Source of the DNA: Sulfidibacter corallicola
GTDB taxonomy: Bacteria; Acidobacteriota; Holophagae; Acanthopleuribacterales; Acanthopleuribacteraceae
Reading direction: 5' to 3'
DNA length: 64,000 nucleotides
Assembly (NCBI RefSeq): GCF_017498545.1
Contig: NZ_CP071793.1
Coordinates: 496,001 to 560,000 of the forward strand
The notes under the pieces were generated by a model, which saw only the letters and a list, made by a program, of their open reading frames with translations, had not been told where the DNA came from and ran no database searches. Each line of letters begins with the position of its first letter. Within the stretch, counting starts at the first letter, position 1. Shown piece by piece: positions 7,524 through 18,911 of this stretch. Made by a program: the position numbers and the translations under genes.

Positions 7524-8569
7524 GTCAATGGTCCTCCTGTGGTGGTATTTGGCCGGAATCCGGCCGTAAGCTCACTTGCGGGATCCGTCGGACCGCCGCC
7601 TTGTTCGGTAGTGCGCCCTGTGGCGCGTTTTCTATAAGAGGTAGGAACTTGTCGAATCGGTAACCCGGAGTCGACGCTTTATCGGGGTGGGCGCTTTTTC
7701 TCGATATGGAGAAAAAGGTCGAATGCCCGGGCTTCGATCTTCGCGACCTCCCGGTTTTTTCGGTAAAGACGGTCGCTATACAAGGACGAGATCGAAAGCG
7801 GAAGTGGGGATCAGGGAGCCGTTTTGCGTGGCCGTTCAGTGCCCTGCCTCCTTGATGATGAAGTCTAAAAACCAAATGTGGAGCAAATATGTAGGGTGTT
7901 CTTTTTTGTGGAAAAAATATCTGGAGGACGTTAGTTGACGTGAGTACGTAAACGCTCTCGTAGTTATATTGATTTGAAAACCGCCATGATAAGTAAAGGC
8001 CTGCTAATTTGGTGTATCGGGTAAAGTTGGCGATCGACTCGACCCCAGGCGCTCGGATCGTCCTTCGCGAAGCCGAGCCTCTTGGTAGGAATGGACTCGG
8101 ATTCGGGGTGACGTTCCCGTTGAAGCTGCCGTACATCCGTGCCGGAAACCGCGTTCATCGAAGCGGATTCGTTGTCGGTGATGGGAAGCTTCATTGCTTG
8201 ATTTAAATAGGTTGTGTGGATAGAGATGTTGCTGTTCACGATCGTGGTTCGATCGAGTGGATGGATTTGCTCCAGGTCTTTTGATGAGATTCGTGTTCTG
8301 TCTTGCATGGGTGTTTTTGCTTTATCGTTTAATTTTTCGACTGGCGCCCGCGAAGACGGTGTTCCGGTCGGTTCAGGTCCGGATTCGCTGGCCGGATCTT
8401 CCGAGGTGTGTGGGAAACGGAGGAAAATTCGTGGAAGTGGCCAGCATTTAATAGCACGCCGAGGATTCGCCGTTCGCAGGAAAAGATGTTTCGGTGTGAG
8501 CCCGGTCACACTCTCGGGGCGGCCGCGATTCCGGGCCTGCACAATTGGGGAGGAAATGTGCACGGTGGA

Positions 8570-8580
8570 GGGGGGGGGGG
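8570..8580. repeat. Homopolymer tract of 11 G
   Basis: Eleven consecutive G residues in non-coding DNA. Long G tracts are prone to slippage; no gene start or promoter is evident next to it. Confidence 0.7.
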
Positions 8581-8730
8581 CTCCCGAATGGGCTTGGTTT
8601 TGTCGCCTGGGTTTTCCTTTTTACCACGGAGGTCGCGGAGTTCGTGGAGGTGGAGGGCCACGCCTCGAGGGAAAACCCGATCGAAGCGGAGGTCTCCGGA
8701 GTTACCGCATGCGCGCAAGAGGCGTCGCCG

Positions 8731-8765
8731 CAGTAGGTTGGCCCGCTGGGCCGACACTTCGAAGC
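8731..8765 (-). repeat. Inverted partial copy of the dispersed repeat
   Basis: Read on the minus strand this resembles the degenerate unit at about 9006-9055: GCTTCGAAGTGTCGG, then CCAGCGGGCCAACCTACTG. It is an inverted member of the family that makes the tandem array next door. Confidence 0.55.
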
Positions 8766-8883
8766 AACATGATCAACGGTGCCAGGTTACTCCAAAGAGC
8801 GAAGCGCGCTCTTTCCCCGAGTGCCAAAGCGGAGTGATCTGCTAGCGGAGTCCCCGCATGCAGACAGAGGCGTCGTGCCTGTA

Positions 8884-8904
8884 GGTGGAGCAGCCTGCTC
8901 CACC
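8884..8904. repeat. Perfect palindromic hairpin
   Basis: GGTGGAGCAG and its exact reverse complement CTGCTCCACC flank a single C. It is followed by AATCGAAGCGACC, a variant of the repeat-family core. No T-run follows, so it is more likely part of a mobile or REP-like repeat than a terminator. Confidence 0.6.
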
Positions 8905-9000
8905 AATCGAAGCGACCTGACACAGATCGAAATCGATCATCGAGAGATCTAAAGGCCCGACTTATCTGCTTCGCTGTTTTATCACTTGATCTTGCGAAGC

Positions 9001-9293
9001 GTGGATCGCTTCGAAGTGTCGGGCCAGCGGCCTTACTGCCCTGCCCAACCTACTGCAATGGGAACCTCAAAGCATGCGGGAACTCCTCGTCTGGATCGCT
9101 TCGAAATGTCGGGCTGGCAGCCCAACCTACTGCCGCGCCGACCCTCGAAGCATGCGGGAACTCCTCGTCTGGATCGCTTCGAAGTGTCGGGCTGGCAGCC
9201 CAACCTACTGCCGCGCCGACCCTCGAAGCATGCGGGAACTCCTCGTCTGGATCGCTTCGAAATGTTCATCCAGCGGGCTTACCGCTCCTGATG
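9001..9293 (+). repeat. 78-bp tandem repeat array of a dispersed intergenic repeat family
   Basis: A 78-bp unit starting AGCATGCGGGAACTCCTCGT occurs at 9071, 9149 and 9227 with almost no change between the first two; the last unit diverges after about 35 bases into GTTCATCCAGCGGGCTTACC. A degenerate unit precedes them from about 9001. The array stays open in one frame (26 residues per unit), but this follows from 78 being a multiple of three and the peptide is not protein-like. Copies of the terminal unit occur elsewhere in the window (35806-35842, 35954-35981, 46854-46917), so it is a genome-dispersed element and not a gene. Confidence 0.8.
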
Positions 9294-9355
9294 AACCGAT
9301 CCCGTGGGACACGTAAACCCATCGGCACCTATTAATAATGTAGGGAAGCGGCGAC

Positions 9356-11449
9356 TCAGGCGTTGAAATGCTGGCGACTCTCGTCCAGACAGGTGTAGAA
9401 GGAACGGGCCAGTTGGCTGATCTCGGGATGGTTCAATTTGTCGATGCGCGAAAGTACGGCCTCGCGATTGCGATCTTTCGCCAAGATGTGGAAGCGGCGC
9501 TCCTCGACGTATCGCTGGATTTGACCGACGAACTTGGGATAGTTCTTCTCCGGGAAGAAGGCGCGGATCTGATCCAGGATCTCGGTGAGTTGAAGGGTCA
9601 GGGCGGTGAGGCCCATATCCTCGTCCATGGCCGGCAGCTCGTCGGTATTCAGGTGGTGATTGCCGCTGTCGTCGAACGAATCCGAGTCGCTGTTCCCCAA
9701 ACCGGTGCTCTCCAGGGACGCGCTGGTCGTGGCTTCGTCCAGATCTCGGGTGTTGCCGAACTCGGGCACGCTCTGGAAATCTTCCGGATCGCCAGGACTG
9801 TCGATGTCGCCGAATTCGGGGGCACCGTTTTTGGCGGACATCTCGAGATCGTCCAGGTCGTCGCCGTCGATCGTGGCGTAGTCTTGCAGTTCGGACATGG
9901 ACTCCGCATCGATTTCCGATATGTGGTCGAAGCTCTCTTCCGCGCTGGGTGTCGCCTCCAGCTCGCTGTTCTCTTCTTCCTCCCGAAGCTCCTCGTTCAG
10001 CTCTTCGTTGAGGGATTCGGTGAGGTCTTCGGTCGGGCCGTCGTCGAAATCGTCGGCGTGGATGTCCGAGCTCAACGCCACACCGAAACCGTGGTCTTCG
10101 GAGATGTCGGCACCGTCGGGCGCTTCGTCGTCGGGCTCGATTTCACGGTTGATGATGGCCCATGGGTCCTGGTCCCCATCGACATCCCCGGCGTCCTCGG
10201 CGGGCGTGTCGAAGGCCTCCGGCTCGTCGTCCGAAATGGCCATGGCCTCGAACTCATCGGTATGCACTTCCTCCACGTCGTCCTGAGTGTCCAGGGTCGA
10301 ATCCAAGGTGAGCGCGGCACTTTCGTCCAGATCCTCGGCCGCCTCCGCCGAAATCGAATCGATGGCGATCGATTCCACGGGGTCGACATCTCGTTCGACG
10401 GCGGACGAACCCGTCGTCATCATTTCGCCGAGATGATCGACCTGAAAGGCCCCCGCGTTGGATGGGGCTTCCGTCGGCTCCGGCGGTGCCGTGCGGAACT
10501 CGGGTTCCTCGACGGCGCTGGCCGATACGTCGTCCACATCGTCGGGCAGGGTCGCATAGGCCGCCTCGATCTCGGCCTCACTGTCGTTCTCCACGTCGGG
10601 CAGGGCCTCTTCCTCGAATTCGGGGGTGATGGACGGAGAAGGTTCCGCTTCTTCCGAAACCCACTCACCGGGCGTTATCCCGGGCTCCTCCTCGGCATCG
10701 GCCGTATCGGCCTTGGCGGCAGGTGCGTCGGCCGATTCCCGCGGCGTGGCCTGTACAGATTGGGACAGGTTGAGCGAACCCGCCGCGCCCGAGAGAAAGT
10801 CGAATTCGGCGGGGCGCAGGAAGCCGCGCACACCGGCGGCTCGAACCTTTTCGGCGGTGGAGATCGCGACCATGCCGGTCACCTCGTCCGCGGCTTCGAA
10901 GTTCGAAGTGTCCAAATAACGGATGGTGACGGAACCTTCGGTCACGTAGACGCCGTCCACGGCCACCATGCGCTCGCATTCCAGGTTTCCGCTGATTCGG
11001 GCTTTTCCGGCGCGAATGTGACCGATGCGAATTTGTTCGGCCTTGAGTACCAGTTCGCCTTCGATATCCAATTCCTCGATATCGATCACCTGGCCGGTCA
11101 GTTCGGCCTGGTTGACCTTCAGGCGGGCGACCTTGAGGTTATCGGCGGTCGCGGTGAGCTGTCCTTCGAGCTGAACATCCTGCAGATTCAGGACCTGGCC
11201 GCGCAAGTCACCATCGTCACCGCTGATCTTCGCGACGGTGAGGTTGGCCACTTCTACAATCACGTCCCCGGCCGCGGAGATTTCCGAACATTCCACCGAA
11301 TCGCAACTGGGTTTATAGGAAATGCCGCCTTGTGTCGTCATCATGGCTTCAGGCTTAAGGTCATTTTCGATGACAATGTCGCCTTCGGTGGAAATTCGCG
11401 TTAGGGTTCCTTCAAAGACGCAGTCTTTGGGGATGTAGAGTTTATCCAT
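9356..11449 (-). CDS. Bactofilin-like beta-helix protein with long acidic linker and helical C-terminal domain (function unknown)
   Basis: A 697-residue protein of three parts. Residues ~1-210 are a regular series of short strands with alternating hydrophobics (for example LNLQDVQLEGQLTATADNLK and IEELDIEGELVLKAEQIRIG), the pattern of bactofilin/polymer-forming beta-helices. Residues ~235-605 are an extremely Asp/Glu-rich, low-complexity linker with no predicted fold. Residues ~615-697 are a compact helical domain (LTLQLTEILDQIRAFFPEKN, then YVEERRFHILAKDRNREAVL). No signal peptide or membrane segment is seen, so it is probably cytoplasmic. ATG at 11449 is preferred; a GTG three codons upstream is the alternative. 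It lies alone between a repeat region and the sucAB-lpdA operon. Possible roles are a polymer scaffold or assembly platform. I do not recognise the full architecture. Confidence 0.6.
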   Translation of the reverse strand: MDKLYIPKDCVFEGTLTRISTEGDIVIENDLKPEAMMTTQGGISYKPSCDSVECSEISAAGDVIVEVANLTVAKISGDDGDLRGQVLNLQDVQLEGQLTATADNLKVARLKVNQAELTGQVIDIEELDIEGELVLKAEQIRIGHIRAGKARISGNLECERMVAVDGVYVTEGSVTIRYLDTSNFEAADEVTGMVAISTAEKVRAAGVRGFLRPAEFDFLSGAAGSLNLSQSVQATPRESADAPAAKADTADAEEEPGITPGEWVSEEAEPSPSITPEFEEEALPDVENDSEAEIEAAYATLPDDVDDVSASAVEEPEFRTAPPEPTEAPSNAGAFQVDHLGEMMTTGSSAVERDVDPVESIAIDSISAEAAEDLDESAALTLDSTLDTQDDVEEVHTDEFEAMAISDDEPEAFDTPAEDAGDVDGDQDPWAIINREIEPDDEAPDGADISEDHGFGVALSSDIHADDFDDGPTEDLTESLNEELNEELREEEENSELEATPSAEESFDHISEIDAESMSELQDYATIDGDDLDDLEMSAKNGAPEFGDIDSPGDPEDFQSVPEFGNTRDLDEATTSASLESTGLGNSDSDSFDDSGNHHLNTDELPAMDEDMGLTALTLQLTEILDQIRAFFPEKNYPKFVGQIQRYVEERRFHILAKDRNREAVLSRIDKLNHPEISQLARSFYTCLDESRQHFNA

Positions 11450-11911
11450 GGATCTCACCCGCGTAGGTTTTCAACCCGTATGTGCGATTCGGATCTAGGT
11501 GACGCATGGGGCTCCCAGTCAAGACGTGGTTGCGAATCAGGGCCGATTAAGCGAAAACGGTTCGAAAAGACGGGGATACCTCGCCTCGAGCACGCTTGGG
11601 ACCTGCTGCAGGCCAACAGAAAATGTCAGGGCGCCGCCGTGAATCGCTCCACAAGGGTTCAAAGAGCTTATTTCAAGACGTTGCCCGATCTTAACCTAAA
11701 GCGGAAGCACGGGTAAAGGGAGCTTTCGCCTTTCCGTAATCAGGTCCACGTTCGGGTGGGGACGAGGGGCGAAAGAAGCGCGGGACTGCAAAAAACCGAA
11801 CCGGATTTCAGGTATCGGGTATCGGCGTGTTGCGTGGAAACGCAGGTAGAGCCGAGACTTGACACCTGAAACCCGGGAGCATGCCCATCCGGCAGGCCGG
11901 ATGGGCACCCG
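11450..11911. other. Intergenic region between lpdA and the bactofilin-like gene
   Basis: 462 bp without a convincing gene. It contains the hairpin next to the lpdA stop (listed separately) and must carry the promoter of the bactofilin-like gene. I cannot define promoter boxes here. Confidence 0.5.
11883..11906 (-). terminator. Hairpin directly downstream of lpdA
   Basis: A perfect ten-base stem (GCCCATCCGG / CCGGATGGGC) with a CAGG loop begins six bases beyond the lpdA stop codon. No T-tract follows on the minus strand, so it is either a weak intrinsic terminator or an mRNA-stabilising 3' structure for the operon. Confidence 0.5.
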
Positions 11912-13315
11912 TCAGATGTGGATGGGGCGATTGTCGACGGCCAGGGCGGCCTCTTTCACGGTTTCGCTCAGGGTCGGGTGCCCGTGGACCGTGCGCGCCA
12001 TGTCTTCGGCGCTGCCCATGAACTCCATGATGGCGACCGCTTCCTGAATCAGTTCGGAAACGGTGGGGCCGACCATGTGCACGCCCAGCATGCGGTCGGT
12101 CTCCTTGCAGGCCAGGACCTTGACGAAGCCTTCGGACTCGTCCATGCAACGGGCCCGCGAGGAAGCCTTGAACGAGAACTTGCCCACGTTGTAGGCGATG
12201 CCGGCTTCCACGAGCTCTTCCTCGGTCTTGCCGATGGCGGCCACTTCCGGCCAGGTGTAGACGACGTTGGGTACGACTTCGTAATTCACGTGTCCGGCCT
12301 TGCCGGCCAGGGTCTCGGCCAAGGCCACGCCTTCCTCTTCGGCCTTGTGGGCCAGCATCAGGCCGCCCACCACGTCACCGATGGCGTAGATCCCTTCCAC
12401 GTTGGTGCGGTAGTGATCGTCCACCTCGATGAAGCCGCGATCGCCGACCTTCACGCCTGCGGTTTCCAGGCCCAGCCCTTCGGTGTAGGGACGGCGTCCC
12501 ACCGAGACCAGGACCTTGTCGGCCTCGAAGGTCAACTCCTTGTCCTTCTTGTCCTTGCCCTTGATCAGCCACTTGCCGTCGGCCTGCTTTTCGGCGCCCG
12601 TGACGCCGGTGCTGAGGTGGAACTTCATGCCCTGGCGGCTCAACACCTTCTTCATTTCCTTGCTGACGTCCTTGTCCATCGGCGGCAGGATGCGGTCCAT
12701 GAATTCGACGACCGTCACCGCGGCGCCGAGCCGTTTCCAGACCGAACCCAGCTCCAGGCCGATGACGCCGCCACCGACCACGACCAGGTGCTCGGGCACC
12801 TTGTCGAAGGCCAAGGCGCCCGTGGAACTCACGATGTCCTGCTTGTCGTATTTCAGGAAGGGCAGTTCCACCGGTTTACTGCCGGTGGCGATGATGATGT
12901 GCTTGCCGGCGATGACTTGCGTTTCGCTGCCGGCGATTTCCACCTGGCCGTCGCCCAACAGCTTGCCGTGACCAATGAAGCGCGTGATCTTGTTTTTCTT
13001 GAAAAGCCCGGCGATGCCGGTCGTCAAGGTCGAGACGACCTTGTCCTTGCGCTCCAGCATCTTGTCCAGGTTCAGCTTGAGATCGCCGAACTCGATGCCG
13101 TGGTTGGCGAACTTGTGGGCCGCCTGGTGATAGTGTTCGGAAGATTGGAGGAGTGCCTTGGAGGGAATGCAGCCCACGTTCAGGCAGGTCCCGCCCAAGG
13201 TGTCGTATTTTTCAATGCAGGCGGTTTTGAAACCCAATTGGGCGGCGCGAATGGCGCACACGTATCCGCCGGGTCCTGAGCCGATGATGATGACATCGAA
13301 TTGTTCTTGCGACAT
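11912..13315 (-). CDS. lpdA: Dihydrolipoyl dehydrogenase (E3)
   Basis: A 467-residue FAD flavoprotein that reoxidises dihydrolipoyl groups of the 2-oxoacid dehydrogenase complexes, passing electrons to NAD+. The N-terminal FAD-binding motif GSGPGGYVCA and the redox disulfide GGTCLNVGCIPSK (Cys44 and Cys49) are intact. A second Rossmann motif (VVGGGVIGLELGSVWKRLGA) binds NAD. The C-terminal dimerisation domain keeps the catalytic His-Glu motif HGHPTLSE. The start ATG at 13315 has GGAG at seven bases; upstream in-frame extension is not supported. It is the third gene of a sucA-sucB-lpdA set on the minus strand, 198 bp after sucB with a terminator-like hairpin in the gap, so it may also have its own promoter and serve the pyruvate complex. 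Confidence 0.97.
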   Translation of the reverse strand: MSQEQFDVIIIGSGPGGYVCAIRAAQLGFKTACIEKYDTLGGTCLNVGCIPSKALLQSSEHYHQAAHKFANHGIEFGDLKLNLDKMLERKDKVVSTLTTGIAGLFKKNKITRFIGHGKLLGDGQVEIAGSETQVIAGKHIIIATGSKPVELPFLKYDKQDIVSSTGALAFDKVPEHLVVVGGGVIGLELGSVWKRLGAAVTVVEFMDRILPPMDKDVSKEMKKVLSRQGMKFHLSTGVTGAEKQADGKWLIKGKDKKDKELTFEADKVLVSVGRRPYTEGLGLETAGVKVGDRGFIEVDDHYRTNVEGIYAIGDVVGGLMLAHKAEEEGVALAETLAGKAGHVNYEVVPNVVYTWPEVAAIGKTEEELVEAGIAYNVGKFSFKASSRARCMDESEGFVKVLACKETDRMLGVHMVGPTVSELIQEAVAIMEFMGSAEDMARTVHGHPTLSETVKEAALAVDNRPIHI

Positions 13316-13470
13316 GTTGCTACTCCGCTCGATCGACGCCTGTCCGGGTCCCGCCGGTGGGGACCGCCGCATGCGGGCCGCCGGGTGTGCGCGATCCTGA
13401 TTTGAATGGCTATTGGCTGGGGTCGGGCCGTCGGCCCGAAGAATCCTCTGCGGTGCCCGGGTGGGGCGGG

Positions 13471-13499
13471 TAAAAGGAAGGCCCGCTGGGCGCGGGCCT
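13471..13499 (-). terminator. Intrinsic terminator-like hairpin between sucB and lpdA
   Basis: An eight-base stem (AGGCCCGC / GCGGGCCT) with a five-base loop lies 15 bases after the sucB stop, followed on the minus strand by TCCTTTTA. It could partially terminate sucAB transcription and give lpdA independent control. Confidence 0.5.
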
Positions 13500-13513
13500 G
13501 GGAACGATGGTTC

Positions 13514-14773
<1,260 letters not shown>

Positions 14774-14900
14774 CCCAACCGTACTCCCGTTGTTCTTGCT
14801 GTTGATTTGCCATTGGTAATGGGTAACTGTTGACCACCTCGAGGGCGGGTTCCTGGGCGCGATGTGACCGCGCACCAGCGGCGACCGCACGCGGTCGAGG

Positions 14901-17642
<2,742 letters not shown>

Positions 17643-17881
17643 CCCCTGCCTTTCAGATCCATTCGAGTTGGCGCAACAGCTTGGTTCCAATGTCGCGCCA
17701 GGACATCCCCCCACGGGATTGAGGCCCTATTCTAGCGAAGGACCGTGGCAATACGAAGCGATTATTTATGCGGTGACAAGGGTCACCGCGGCGGTGCACG
17801 GCGGCCTGCCGCGCAAGCCGCGAAAGGGGGTGGAACGGAAGCTCGATTCGGGGATTTCGGGCGGGCGTCGCGAGGCGGAAT

Positions 17882-18355
17882 TCAGGGGTCTTGGGCGTCC
17901 GTTTTCAAGGCCGATTCCCCCGCACGAGCGGGGACCAGAATGACGGGGACGTTCGTGGCGCGAATGACGCCCTCGCAGACGCTGCCCATCAACAGTTTGT
18001 AGAGGCGCCCGTGGCCGTGCGATCCCAGCACGATGGCGTCCACGGCCAGGCGTTTGGCTTCCTCGAGCAGGGTCAGGACCGTGGGGCCCTGAATCAGCAG
18101 GGCCGTGACCTCGACGCCGCGGGTGCGCAGGGATTTGGACCACTCCTGCAGTTGGCGGTGTTCCTCGCGCAGGACGTGGGCGCGATTGTCGCGCACGTGT
18201 TGGGGACCCGGCTCGTAGCCGACGAAGTCGGGATCCGGCGCGGCGACGTGGAGCAGCCAGAGCTTGGCACCGAAGGCACGCGCCAGCTCGGTTGCGTGAT
18301 CCAGGACGAGTAGGCTGACATCGGAAAAGTCCAGGGCGACGAGGATCTGTTTCAT
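17882..18355 (-). CDS. Universal stress protein, UspA family
   Basis: A 157-residue single-domain UspA protein with an alpha/beta fold (KQILVALDFSDVSLLVLDHA at the start). The ATP-binding signature is complete: GSHGHGRLYKLLMGSV followed by VPVILVPA. Such proteins bind ATP and accumulate under starvation or stress; the exact target is unknown. AGGAG precedes the ATG at 18355. It is on the same strand as sucA, 239 bp upstream of it, and faces away from the histidine-kinase cassette. It could be co-transcribed with the dehydrogenase operon, but the gap argues for separate control. Confidence 0.93.
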   Translation of the reverse strand: MKQILVALDFSDVSLLVLDHATELARAFGAKLWLLHVAAPDPDFVGYEPGPQHVRDNRAHVLREEHRQLQEWSKSLRTRGVEVTALLIQGPTVLTLLEEAKRLAVDAIVLGSHGHGRLYKLLMGSVCEGVIRATNVPVILVPARAGESALKTDAQDP

Positions 18356-18911
18356 CGGACTCTCCTTTTCGACGGATCGAACGATGGAGGGAGAACAGGT
18401 TGGGGAGGATGTGCCCAAGTGTACCATTCACACGGGAGAAAAACAAAACGCGACGGTTTTACCGCGCCCGTCCGGAGCCCGTCATCGATGAGGAACAGGC
18501 GCCGGACCACCGGCCGCGCCCGCCTGGAGGCGGTGGTGCTCTCGACCCCGGATCCCTGAATCGAGCCGCCGCCAGATGTTCGACGGCTTTGGGGACCTGT
18601 TCGGGTGGTCCTGTCAAAGTGTTGATGAAAAAAGGCTTGTTGCGGCGTGCGTGGCGAAGGCCGAGCGTTCGGCCGTTCATCGCCCCTCGCCGGAATGGAC
18701 AGGATCGGTGCGGGACCGCGTCGTGACACGCTAAAGCCACAGCAAAACCTACCGATAATTCTCTTGATAAGGGAGCACTATTTATCCTTGGCCAATTAAC
18801 TCATTCGTTCGATTTCCTGATCCGTGCACATTTGTTGGGTTTTCGGCTCGGCATTCTTCCGCGTTTCCAGTTCAGCCGTCCTTTCCGACTTCCTTCCAGG
18901 AAAGACCCCGC
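18356..18911. other. Divergent intergenic region between usp and the kinase cassette
   Basis: About 555 bp with no supported gene. It must hold divergent promoters. The segment from about 18740 to 18790, just before the kinase gene, is AT-rich (TTGATAAGG followed by TATTTATCC) and is the best place for a promoter, but the box spacing is not convincing. The rest is GC-rich and featureless. Confidence 0.45.

Larger units (their letters stand above)
7524..9355. other. Gene-poor, repeat-rich intergenic region upstream of the T3SS operon
   Basis: About 1.8 kb with no convincing gene. Several open frames occur on both strands, but none has a plausible start with ribosome binding site, protein-like composition or a recognisable domain. 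The part nearest the T3SS genes (about 7850-7990) is AT-rich and probably holds the operon promoter, though I could not assign boxes with confidence. From about 8490 to 9300 the sequence is built of short inverted and tandem repeats (listed separately), an 11-base G tract and hairpins. It looks like non-coding DNA colonised by a dispersed repeat family. Confidence 0.6.

Noticed and set aside
7525..8136. 203-residue minus-strand frame right after the long EspA-like gene start
   Set aside because: It spans AT-rich promoter-like DNA, has no ribosome binding site and its composition differs from neighbouring genes.
8986..9291. Open frames within the 78-bp repeats that look like tandem peptide repeats
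   Set aside because: The period is a multiple of three, so any frame without a stop stays open. No start signal and no protein-like composition; the same DNA occurs elsewhere outside coding sequence.
9001..9293. Possible CRISPR array
   Set aside because: The 78-bp units are contiguous and have no unique spacers. No cas genes are present.
9368..11404. 678-residue plus-strand frame
   Set aside because: Mirror of the bactofilin-like acidic gene. Acidic codons on one strand give long open frames on the other. No start signal or domain.
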